Of a DNA stretch of 64,000 nt, positions 8,928-16,211 are shown one piece after another. The notes under the pieces were generated by a model, which was not told where the DNA came from, did not search any database, and saw only the letters and a list, made by a program, of their open reading frames with translations. Position numbers and translations under genes: made by a program. Positions within the stretch are counted from its first letter, which is position 1. The number at the start of each line of letters is the position of its first letter. This DNA comes from JANQPX01 sp039197065 (GTDB taxonomy: Bacteria > Pseudomonadota > Alphaproteobacteria > Geminicoccales > Geminicoccaceae): contig JBCCUL010000022.1 in NCBI GenBank assembly GCA_039197065.1, positions 19,135 through 83,134 of the forward strand. The letters run 5' to 3'.

Positions 8928-9956
8928 ATGTTTTTTCCGATTGGAAATCCAATTGTCGATAAGATAAATGAGGTGCGTGACGCCGTCGTTCCGGTGACAA
9001 AGCCAATCGGTGACGCATTTGGCGCTGCGGTCGACCGGGCTCGCGACGTCGGCAATGCCGTCGGCGAGGCTGGGCGCAGTGTTGTCGACAAGGTTGAGAG
9101 TAAAGCGATAGGTGCCGCAGAGGCTGCCGGCAAAGTGGGATTAGCGGCGCTTATTGATGGTGAGCGTGGCTTGACTGATGATGAACAAGAGCTAGCCAAG
9201 CAATATTTCGGTGATTCGATCGACTATGATCGGGTCGTTATCAACGAATACTCCGTTCCTGCTACTGCGAACGAGTATTTTGGCAACGAAAACCCACGGC
9301 CCTTTGCTGCCGGCAACACGGTCCACTTTCCAAACGGCATCGATTTCAGCGATCCGAAACAGCGCAGCACATTCCTGCATGAGATGACCCATGTCTGGCA
9401 GTTTCAGTCGTCTAAGGGTGCCAGCACGACTTTTGAAGGTCTTGCTCTAACCCGTCAGGGTAACGACGCATACCGGCTTGATAACGTTGATATCGATCCG
9501 AGCAATCCCGAATCCTTCCACGATCTGACGATCGAACAGCAGGCGGAGATCGTTCGCGGGCATTATCTGTTGAGCATTGGAGAACCCGTCCATAGCCGTT
9601 ATCGCGAACTGGCCGAGCATAAGGACTCACCCATAGGTTCTGACGGCAAGCCGCAAGGTTTCACGGCTGCTGATCTCGATCCTTTCATCCAGGAGATCCA
9701 AACGTTCAGGCCGCGAGAAGGCATAGGCGCTGAAGTTGACGAGTTTGTCGATGAGACTGCCGGCGATCTTCTGGCAGGCGATCTGACAGGGGCTACGCTT
9801 GAGGTTGCCGAAGGCGGCCTGGAGGTCGGTCGCGAGGTTGGCGAGGCTGCTGCAGGCGAAGTGGTGGACACCGCAGGTGACGGCGTTGATTTTCTTGAAA
9901 ACGCGCGCGACGAACTCACCCGGCGTTTGTTCCCGACGAGGCCCTTCGGCTTCTAA
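8928..9956 (+). CDS. Putative zinc metallopeptidase with DUF4157-like HEMTH domain
   Basis: Residues 1-75 are a string of short amphipathic, Ala/Val-rich helices (VRDAVVPVTKPIGDAFGAAVDR), with no signal peptide. Residues 80-160 resemble the DUF4157/Vgr-related peptidase fold seen beside contractile injection systems. They run LTDDEQELAKQYFGDSIDYDRVVINE and NTVHFPNGIDFSDPKQRSTFLHEMTHVWQ, with the zinc motif HEMTH at 151-155. The C-terminal ~100 residues are acidic, helical and repetitive (EVAEGGLEVGREVGEAAAGEVVD). An AGGGAGG site precedes the ATG. The gene sits alone inside the Fe-S run and ends exactly at a MITE. It could be an effector or a stress peptidase; the role is unknown. Confidence 0.65.
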   Translation: MFFPIGNPIVDKINEVRDAVVPVTKPIGDAFGAAVDRARDVGNAVGEAGRSVVDKVESKAIGAAEAAGKVGLAALIDGERGLTDDEQELAKQYFGDSIDYDRVVINEYSVPATANEYFGNENPRPFAAGNTVHFPNGIDFSDPKQRSTFLHEMTHVWQFQSSKGASTTFEGLALTRQGNDAYRLDNVDIDPSNPESFHDLTIEQQAEIVRGHYLLSIGEPVHSRYRELAEHKDSPIGSDGKPQGFTAADLDPFIQEIQTFRPREGIGAEVDEFVDETAGDLLAGDLTGATLEVAEGGLEVGREVGEAAAGEVVDTAGDGVDFLENARDELTRRLFPTRPFGF

Positions 9957-10112
9957 GAGCCCGTCCGAAAAGTTATCGAGCGATTTCATGGCCTTGTCCA
10001 TGAGCGTATGCGAGGAGCGGGCCGCGCCGCGATGCGGCTGCAGACCAGGATTTCCTCGCCTGATCTCGGCTGCAAAACGATGAAATCATTCGATAACTTC
10101 TCGGACGGGCTC
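9957..10112. mobile_element. 156-bp MITE with 33-bp terminal inverted repeats
   Basis: The ends 9957-9989 and 10080-10112 are inverted repeats beginning GAGCCCGTCCGA, with about 30 of 33 positions matching. TAA flanks both sides (9954-9956 and 10113-10115) as a 3-bp target duplication, and the left TAA is also the stop codon of the metallopeptidase gene. There is no coding capacity. The 3-bp T-N-A duplication resembles the IS1031 group of IS5 transposons (family knowledge), whose transposase could mobilise it in trans. Confidence 0.8.
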
Positions 10113-10272
10113 TAAATGACAATGAGGGCAAGTCGGGTCGCGCGCCCGCTCGGCCCCTTTTCAATGGGCAAGGATAGGCCCTGGACGAAACCACGGCCTC
10201 TTCCGTCCCTACCCAGCCAAAGGAAACTGAGGAAAGGCGGTCTCCCGTAGGACGTCGCTGAAGCCGGAATCC

Positions 10273-10301
10273 TTGAAATTTTCGGCCAAAAACCCCATAA
10301 G
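10273..10301 (+). promoter_or_regulatory. Candidate sigma-70 promoter of the Fe-S carrier gene
   Basis: TTGAAA (10273-10278), a 17-bp spacer and CATAAG (10296-10301) lie 61 bp before the ATG. This would give the Fe-S carrier its own transcript after the MITE. The -10 element is weak. Confidence 0.35.
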
Positions 10302-10362
10302 TAGAGGGAATTGGGATGACTTTGTCCCTGCAGGATTTTGCCCTTTTCGGAGAGTGGCCGCC

Positions 10363-10698
10363 ATGAGCAGCCAGGTGCTGTCCCTGACATCCGCCGCCGT
10401 CGACCGGATCCGTCACCTGATCGAGACCCAGGGAAACGGGGCGCCCGGCATCAAGATCGGCGTGAGCACAGCCGGCTGTTCCGGCATGAGCTACACGATC
10501 GATTTCATCGACGAGATCGGCCCTGACGCGGAGCTGGTCGAAGCCGATGACGTCAAGATCGTGATCGATCCGAAGGCGATCATGTATCTGGTCGGCACCG
10601 AAATGGACTTCGTCGAGGACAAGCTCGGTTCCGCCTTCAAATTCAAGAACCCCAACGAAGCCGGCCGCTGCGGCTGCGGCGAGAGCTTCACCGTCTAG
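10363..10698 (+). CDS. A-type iron-sulfur carrier protein (IscA/SufA/HesB family)
   Basis: The 111-aa protein binds and delivers Fe-S clusters or iron to target apoproteins. Three conserved cysteines are present: Cys39 in AGCSGM and Cys103/Cys105 in GRCGCGESF at the C-terminus. The ATG at 10363 matches the family N-terminus (MSSQVLSLTSAAVDRI); the open frame upstream is non-homologous. In most alphaproteobacteria this gene ends a suf operon. Here it follows a desulfurase, with the peptidase gene and MITE in between, and precedes a ferredoxin, which is an Isc-like order. Whether it is IscA or SufA cannot be decided. Confidence 0.93.
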   Translation: MSSQVLSLTSAAVDRIRHLIETQGNGAPGIKIGVSTAGCSGMSYTIDFIDEIGPDAELVEADDVKIVIDPKAIMYLVGTEMDFVEDKLGSAFKFKNPNEAGRCGCGESFTV

Positions 10699-10757
10699 GC
10701 CGCGACGCGCGGCAGCGTCGACTTGGCCCCGACGCGGGGCGACGTTGACTTGACGGA

Positions 10758-10779
10758 GCCTGCCGGGGCTGGCTTTTTT
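10758..10779 (+). terminator. Rho-independent terminator after the Fe-S carrier gene
   Basis: GCC-T-GCC pairs with GGC-T-GGC (one internal mismatch, 2-nt loop) and is followed directly by six T residues. It separates the Fe-S carrier gene from the ferredoxin gene 35 bp downstream. Confidence 0.55.
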
Positions 10780-10813
10780 CGACTTCCAACCTTCAAGACA
10801 CCGGGAAAGACGG

Positions 10814-11128
10814 GTGCCTAAGATTACGTTCATCATGCCGGATGGCGAGCGCAAGGACATGGACGTTCAGCGCGGGCTGTCCGTGATGGAGATCGCGCGG
10901 GAAGCCGATCTCGGCATCGAGGGCACCTGCGACGGTTCGCTTGCCTGCGCGACCTGCCATGTGGTGGTCGATCCAGGCCATGCCGGGCGCTTGAAGCCCG
11001 CGAGCGACGAGGAAGAGGACATGCTCGACCTCGCCTTTGGCCTGAAGCCCACCTCGCGGCTCGGCTGCCAGATCGTCATGAACGACGACCTCGACGGCCT
11101 GGTCGTCACCATCCCCGAGGGGTTCTAG
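10814..11128 (+). CDS. 2Fe-2S ferredoxin (adrenodoxin/Isc type)
   Basis: The 104-aa electron carrier has cluster ligands Cys39, Cys45, Cys48 and Cys85 (CDGSLACATC ... RLGCQI), the C-x5-C-x2-C spacing of the adrenodoxin/Fdx branch that supports Fe-S assembly or P450s. The start is GTG at 10814, placing PKITFIMPDG at the N-terminus as in homologues. Acidic helix DEEEDMLDLAFGL is the usual partner-binding surface. The TAG stop is the first triplet of an interspersed repeat (11126-11186). It neighbours a desulfurase, an A-type carrier and MnmA. Confidence 0.93.
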   Translation: MPKITFIMPDGERKDMDVQRGLSVMEIAREADLGIEGTCDGSLACATCHVVVDPGHAGRLKPASDEEEDMLDLAFGLKPTSRLGCQIVMNDDLDGLVVTIPEGF

Positions 11129-11186
11129 TGGTATGACCACCTCATTGGGTTCGGAGCGCCCTCGCCAAGATCGGCGGTATGCGGGC
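11126..11186 (+). repeat. Stop-codon-linked repeat (GTGGTGTGACCAC family), copy A
   Basis: It starts with the TAG stop of the ferredoxin gene and reads TAGTGGTATGACCACCTCAT, then a variable CGCC/GGCGG hairpin and GGTATGCGGG. It shares core and layout with copies at 22358, 22491, 31753, 33721 and 49749. Its ATG (11133) is the first possible start of mnmA. Confidence 0.75.
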
Positions 11187-12368
11187 ACCCCCTCGAAGGC
11201 CTCCAGCAAAGCTGCCTCCCCAGCTGCGGCGCAAACCCGTCATCAAAAAGTCAACGCTCACAATCGCATTGTGGTGGCGATGTCTGGGGGGGTGGACAGT
11301 TCTTGTGTGGCGGCGCTTTTGGCCGAGGCGGGGCATGAGGTCATCGGCGTGACGCTGCAGCTCTATGATCATGGGCAGGCCGTGGGCAAGAAGGGGGCCT
11401 GCTGTGCGGGCCAGGACATTCAGGACGCGAGAAATGTCGCGGAAAAGCTGGATATGCCGCATTACGTGCTCGACTTCGAGCAGCGTTTTCGGGATGCGGT
11501 GATCGAGGATTTTGCGCAGAGCTATGCAGACGGTATCACGCCGGTGCCCTGCATTCGCTGCAATCAGCGGGTCAAATTCCGAGACCTCCTGGAGATCGCG
11601 AAGGATCTCGGGGCTGATGCGCTCGCCACCGGACACTATGTGCGCAGGGTGGAGAAGGACGGCGTTGCCGAACTGCACGTTGCAGCCGATGCGCATCGTG
11701 ACCAGAGCTACTTCATGTTCGCGACCACCCAGGCGCAGCTCGACTATCTCCGCTTTCCGCTCGGCGATCTCGAAAAGACCGAAACGCGAAAACTCGCGGA
11801 ACGCTTCGGCCTGTCGGTCGCCGACAAGCCGGACAGCCAGGACATCTGCTTCGTGCCCAACGGGTCCTACGCGAACATCGTCAATAAGCTCAGGCCCGGA
11901 GCGGCGGAGCCGGGCGACATCGTGCATGTCGACGGCCGCGTGCTCGGCCGCCATGAGGGGCTGATCCACTACACGGTCGGCCAGCGCCGCGGCCTTGCGG
12001 TCGCTGTTGGCGAGCCGCTCTACGTCGTCCGCCTCGAGCCCGAAACCCAACGCCTGATCGTCGGCCCACGCCTAGCCTCGCTCTGCCAGGAGATCACCAT
12101 CCAAGAAACCAACTGGATCCTGGCAGGATCTGCTGGGTTTGCCGGTGAATGCGATGAAGGACTGCGCGTTCAGGTGAAGCATCGTGCGCGTGAGGCGGCG
12201 GTGGGGGCGACCGTCTATGCTCTCGACGGTGGTCAGGCGCGCATCGCGTTCGATGAGCCGCAGACCGGTGTCGCGCCCGGGCAGGCGGCGGTCATATATC
12301 AGGGAACTAGGGTCATCGGCGGCGGCTGGATCGAAAAGGCGCCGGTGATCGGCGATCAGCGGCAATGA
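11133..12368 (+). CDS. mnmA: tRNA-specific 2-thiouridylase MnmA
   Basis: The enzyme adenylates and thiolates U34 of tRNA-Lys, -Glu and -Gln. The PP-loop SGGVDSS is at residues 51-57, the catalytic cysteines at about 143 (CIRCNQRVKF) and 239 (SQDICF), and TVGQRRGL begins the central domain. The C-terminal beta-barrel completes a 411-aa product. The ATG at 11133 lies inside repeat copy A and gives ~44 extra N-terminal residues rich in Ser, Ala and Arg. True translation may start nearer RIVVAMSGG at an alternative codon, but no clear internal ATG exists. The thiol sulfur can come from the upstream desulfurase. Confidence 0.93.
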   Translation: MTTSLGSERPRQDRRYAGTPSKASSKAASPAAAQTRHQKVNAHNRIVVAMSGGVDSSCVAALLAEAGHEVIGVTLQLYDHGQAVGKKGACCAGQDIQDARNVAEKLDMPHYVLDFEQRFRDAVIEDFAQSYADGITPVPCIRCNQRVKFRDLLEIAKDLGADALATGHYVRRVEKDGVAELHVAADAHRDQSYFMFATTQAQLDYLRFPLGDLEKTETRKLAERFGLSVADKPDSQDICFVPNGSYANIVNKLRPGAAEPGDIVHVDGRVLGRHEGLIHYTVGQRRGLAVAVGEPLYVVRLEPETQRLIVGPRLASLCQEITIQETNWILAGSAGFAGECDEGLRVQVKHRAREAAVGATVYALDGGQARIAFDEPQTGVAPGQAAVIYQGTRVIGGGWIEKAPVIGDQRQ

Positions 12369-12435
12369 CAGGCTCGACAATCGGGCTGACCGCTTGACCA
12401 AATCATCACCTAGCGCTAAATGCGTTGGGTCTCGT

Positions 12436-12511
12436 GGCGGAGTAGCTCAGTCGGTAGAGCAGTGGAATCATAATCCATGGGTCGGGGGTTCAAGTCCCTC
12501 CTCCGCTACCA
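12436..12511 (+). tRNA. tRNA-Met (CAT), elongator type
   Basis: 76 nt with encoded CCA. The acceptor stem GGCGGAG/CTCCGCT closes with a G-T wobble pair at 1-72. The D arm is GCTC/GAGC, the anticodon stem GTGGA/TCCAT has loop ATCATAA (anticodon CAT at 34-36), and the T arm is GGGGG-TTCAAGT-CCCTC. A mismatched 1-72 pair, as in initiator tRNA, is not present, so it is an elongator. The sequence matches alphaproteobacterial elongator Met rather than the lysidine-modified Ile tRNA. Confidence 0.95.
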
Positions 12512-12684
12512 AATTTCCAAATGATCAGATCAAGGCGATGGATGCTCGGATTTGCTGACGCCGGCCGAAGACCTTGTCGTGCGGACTTCTGGCCTGAAGC
12601 CATCATCCGAATAAGCTGAATATCGGTGATATTCCTCGGCCAATAACGGACAACCTATGATCACGTGTTACAATCTGCAATCCA

Positions 12685-13755
12685 ATGTGCCTCGATTATC
12701 AGACTATCGCAGGAAAGCAAACTTTCATGCCTCCGGAAAAACCAGATATCCTTCCGTTTGAAAAGAGATTTTCTCGATACGATGACGCGCTGTGCCCAGG
12801 TTTAGCGGTGATGGTTATAGAAGATGGCAATACAAGATTTAAGAACGGCTATGGACTTCGTAATCTAGAAACAAAAGAAAAAATCGATGGTGAAACAAAT
12901 TTCAGAATGGCTTCGGTATCAAAGCAATTTACCGCGATGTGCGTTGCTATACTTGAAGAAAGAAAAGATCTGTTGAATGATGATTACATACATCGGTATT
13001 TTTCCGATTTGCCTGAATACATGAGAGGGATAAAGATCAGCCATTTGATCCATCACCTAAGCGGCTTGCCGGATTATTCAAGCGAGCTTTGGAGTTCGAA
13101 TAAGAGTAATTCTCTGATTAGCAATCACGATGTTTACGCGTTCTATAAAAAGAAGAAAAAGTTAGATTTTAATGCAGGTGAAAGATTCGAATACAGCAAT
13201 GGTGGCTACAGTCTTCTCCCTCTGTTGATTGAGAATGCAGTCGGTCAGCCATTTCCTGATTTCATAAAAGACAACATATTCGAGCCTGCAAATATGATAA
13301 ATACAGCTATTATCGAATATCCATCAAACATCAATAATCAGGCGATATCGTATTCAGAATGGCCTTTCTTCGAAGATATCGACTTCAATACTGGCAATGC
13401 ACTTCAAGGGGAGGATGGCGTTTACACTTCGCTGACCGATATGAAGGCCTGGATATATGCAATCGAAAATAACACGCTAATTGGCCCCGAGATGACCGAG
13501 AGAGTCTTTTCCCCTGTCCAGGATAGTCGTGGTGAGGAAGTGAGCTATGGATATGGGTGGAGTTTTGGCGAAATGTACAAACACAAGCTAATCGTACACA
13601 CTGGTGGATGGGTTGGTTTCAATACAATTGTTGCAAACATACCGGATAGAAAACTCTGGCTTGTCGCATTTTCTAATACCGATGCAATTGATTCGGAGAA
13701 TGCGGTATTGGAAATGGCTAAATATTATTTGAAGGTAGACTCTGATACGATCTAA
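12685..13755 (+). CDS. Serine hydrolase, class C beta-lactamase/penicillin-binding family, AT-rich
   Basis: The product (356 aa, or 342 from the ATG at 12727) has the SxxK motif SVSK near residue 79, YSN (ERFEYSNGGYS) near 170 and HTGG near 308 in the KTG position. It therefore belongs to the class C beta-lactamase/DD-peptidase/esterase superfamily. HHLSGLPDYSSELW is a typical omega-type region. No signal peptide is evident, so a cytoplasmic esterase or peptidase is as likely as a beta-lactamase. Base composition is clearly more AT-rich, with AAA/AAT/ATA codons rare in the neighbours. It lies just after tRNA-Met, consistent with horizontal acquisition. Confidence 0.8.
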   Translation: MCLDYQTIAGKQTFMPPEKPDILPFEKRFSRYDDALCPGLAVMVIEDGNTRFKNGYGLRNLETKEKIDGETNFRMASVSKQFTAMCVAILEERKDLLNDDYIHRYFSDLPEYMRGIKISHLIHHLSGLPDYSSELWSSNKSNSLISNHDVYAFYKKKKKLDFNAGERFEYSNGGYSLLPLLIENAVGQPFPDFIKDNIFEPANMINTAIIEYPSNINNQAISYSEWPFFEDIDFNTGNALQGEDGVYTSLTDMKAWIYAIENNTLIGPEMTERVFSPVQDSRGEEVSYGYGWSFGEMYKHKLIVHTGGWVGFNTIVANIPDRKLWLVAFSNTDAIDSENAVLEMAKYYLKVDSDTI

Positions 13756-13971
13756 TAGGCAGATATTGAGATCAAGTCGCAAATCATTTATTGAAGTGTA
13801 TTGACCCGTTAAGGAAATTCGAGAAACACGACCGCCTTTCAGCTGCTGGGCTGTCTCGGCTACCCAAGGCATCTCTAGAACCTATGCGAATGACAGGAGC
13901 TGGCAACAAGCCGTTTCAGCCACAAACACTTCCACCATCGCCACCCTCACCCCAGCTCCGCGAGGTCCAAG

Positions 13972-14832
13972 TCAACGCCGAGGGGCGTACCCCTCAGTGA
14001 GGCGGCAGAAGGCTTCTATGGTGAGTTCTTCGGCGCGGGCGGTTTCGGGGATGCCCGTGGCCTCGAGGATGGGGAGGGGGTTGGGGAAGAGGGATTTGAG
14101 GCTGGTGCGCAGCATTTTTCGGCGCTGACCGAAGGCGGCCTGGAGGACGCGCTCCAGGGTTCTTTTGTCCGCTGGCGCCAGTGGTGCCGGGCGGGGGGTC
14201 AGGCCGATGATGGAGGAGGCGACTTTGGGGGGCGGGACGAAGGCTTTGGCGGGGAGATTGATCAGGCGTTCGGCCTGGCAGAGCCATTGGACCAGCACCG
14301 AGAGACGGCCGTAGCTTTTGGTGCGGGGCGAGGCGGTCAGGCGGTCGGCGACTTCGCGCTGGAACATGAGGGTCATGGCCTCGATGCTGTCCAGCTGATC
14401 CAGCCAGCGAAGCAGGAGGGGCGTGCCGACATTGTAGGGGAGGTTGGCGACGATCGAGAGCTTTTCGCCGCCAGCGACCTGGTCGAGATCTACGGTGAGG
14501 GCATCGGCTTCGATCAAGGTTAGCCGACCTTCGGACGCGGTCACTAACTCGTCCAGCGCCTCGATGCAGCGGGGGTCGCGCTCGATCGCGATGACGCGCT
14601 CGGCTTTGCTTTGCAGCAACGCCCTGGTCAGCCCGCCGGGCCCCGGCCCGACCTCGAGAACGGTGCGGCCTTCGAGGACAGCGTGTCCTTCGAGATTGCC
14701 TGCGAGGCTGACGATGCGCTGGAGCAGGTTGGTGTCGAGCAGGAAATGCTGGCCGAGGCGTTTGTCCGCGCGGAGATCATGATCGCGGATGACCTCGCGG
14801 AGCGGCCGAAGTGGTGGCAGTTCACCTTGCAT
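13972..14832 (-). CDS. rsmA: 16S rRNA dimethyladenosine transferase RsmA (KsgA)
   Basis: The enzyme dimethylates two adjacent adenosines in helix 45 of 16S rRNA late in 30S assembly. The N-terminus DKRLGQHFLLDTNLLQRIV is family-specific. The SAM site is VLEVGPGPGGLTRALL, and the catalytic NLPYN follows at about residue 130. The C-terminal helical domain includes AFGQRRKMLRTSLK. Length of 286 aa is standard. It is 26 bp downstream of surA on the same strand, where pdxA usually intervenes. Confidence 0.97.
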   Translation of the reverse strand: MQGELPPLRPLREVIRDHDLRADKRLGQHFLLDTNLLQRIVSLAGNLEGHAVLEGRTVLEVGPGPGGLTRALLQSKAERVIAIERDPRCIEALDELVTASEGRLTLIEADALTVDLDQVAGGEKLSIVANLPYNVGTPLLLRWLDQLDSIEAMTLMFQREVADRLTASPRTKSYGRLSVLVQWLCQAERLINLPAKAFVPPPKVASSIIGLTPRPAPLAPADKRTLERVLQAAFGQRRKMLRTSLKSLFPNPLPILEATGIPETARAEELTIEAFCRLTEGYAPRR

Positions 14833-14858
14833 AAGTCACGCCCGTCGCCGCATGGCGA

Positions 14859-16154
14859 CTAGATGCGGAGGTCGATGAAGGCCTGTTTTCTGAGGTCGCG
14901 CAGATAGCGGCGGGCCAGGCGATCGAGGCGCTCGCGCTCCAGCTGTTCGGTGATTCTCTGGCGGTCCTCTTCCGAAGGGCCGTCGACGGTTGTTTGGGGC
15001 TCTTCGCCGCCGCGGCGTTCGCAGACCATGAGAAGATGCACGCCGCCCGGTCCCTGCAGCGGGGCGCTGATCTGGCCTGCGGGCAAGTCGCGCACGGCAT
15101 CGGCGAGGACGGTCGGCAGATCGCTCACTTTGAGCCAGCCGAGATCACCGGAGGCCGGCGCCTGCAGCTCCTCGGCGACGGCGTCGATCGCCGCGCAGTC
15201 GTTCAGCCGCTCGCGGATGAGGAGGGCTTGGTCGACCTTTTCGGAGAGCGCTTCGTCATCTCTGATGTCGGCCTCGAAGAGGATCTGGGAGAGCTTGACC
15301 TCGACCGGCGTGATTTCGCCTTCGCCGGTCGCGGGCGCTTCGCCGAGCCGGCGGTCACGCAGCTGGAAGATGAAGAAGCCGACCGGCGAGCGAAGGGGCT
15401 CCGAGACGTCACCGGGGCGAAGGCGTTCGAGGGCGCCGACCAGCTCGCGCGGGATGGTGGAGGCCGGCACCCAGCCGACATCGCCGCCGCGGCTGGCGGT
15501 CGCTGATGCGGAGACCTGGCGCGCCAGCGCTTCGAAGCTCGCCCCTTCGGAAAGGGTCTGCACCAGCCTCGCGGCATCGGAGGCCACCCGCTGTTCCTGG
15601 TTCGGATTGTCGACCGGCAGCACGATCTCGGAGAGGAGATATTCCGGCTGACCCTGATTGAGCTTGGCTTCCTCGACGGCGATCTCGAGCTGATCGACGG
15701 TCACGTTGACCTGCGGGCGGATCCGCTGGTTGACGATCTTGAGCCAGGCGATCTGCGCCCTGAGCTGGGCGAGGAGCGTTTTGGGATTGATGCCATTGTC
15801 CGCCAAAAGGCTCTGCAGCTGTTCTCCGGACATGTTGTTGCGCTGAGCGATGTCGGTAAGCGCGCGCTCCAGCTCTTCAGGGGCGACGCGAACCGACAGT
15901 CGTTCCGCCTCCTGGAGCTGCAGCTTTTCCTCGATCAGGCCGCGCAGCACCTGGGTGGAAAGCCGGTTGCGGGCCTGTTCCTGGTCCGGAATGCGGCTGG
16001 TCAGGAGGACCAGGCCGATCCTGTCATTCAGGTCCTGAAGGCTGACCACGTCGTCATTGACGATCGCGGCGATGCGCTGTTCCTGCGCCGAAACATCGGT
16101 CGGCAGGGCAAAAAGCATGGGGAGAAGCAATAGCTGAATGAAATAGCGACGCAT
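14859..16154 (-). CDS. surA: Periplasmic chaperone/peptidyl-prolyl isomerase SurA
   Basis: The 431-aa product has a signal peptide (about 1-23, ending DVSAQ), the N-terminal chaperone domain beginning IAAIVNDDVVSLQDLNDRIGL, and two parvulin-type rotamase segments. The first lies near residues 175-275 (LSEIVLPV ... VGWVPASTIPRELV ... GFFIFQLRDRR), the second near 290-390 (LSQILFEA ... LGWLKVSDLP ... GGVHLLMVCERR). It escorts outer-membrane proteins through the periplasm. Its neighbour lptD encodes a known client in other bacteria, and the two lie 57 bp apart. Confidence 0.93.
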   Translation of the reverse strand: MRRYFIQLLLLPMLFALPTDVSAQEQRIAAIVNDDVVSLQDLNDRIGLVLLTSRIPDQEQARNRLSTQVLRGLIEEKLQLQEAERLSVRVAPEELERALTDIAQRNNMSGEQLQSLLADNGINPKTLLAQLRAQIAWLKIVNQRIRPQVNVTVDQLEIAVEEAKLNQGQPEYLLSEIVLPVDNPNQEQRVASDAARLVQTLSEGASFEALARQVSASATASRGGDVGWVPASTIPRELVGALERLRPGDVSEPLRSPVGFFIFQLRDRRLGEAPATGEGEITPVEVKLSQILFEADIRDDEALSEKVDQALLIRERLNDCAAIDAVAEELQAPASGDLGWLKVSDLPTVLADAVRDLPAGQISAPLQGPGGVHLLMVCERRGGEEPQTTVDGPSEEDRQRITEQLERERLDRLARRYLRDLRKQAFIDLRI

Positions 16155-16211
16155 GAGAAGTCCCGTTCTCCAGATCCGGATCGCCTGCTCTTACAGCTTG
16201 CGATCCGTTAC

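Noticed and set aside
12436..13971. Classical tRNA-borne genomic island
   Set aside because: No integrase, no repeat of the tRNA 3' end downstream and only one foreign-looking gene.
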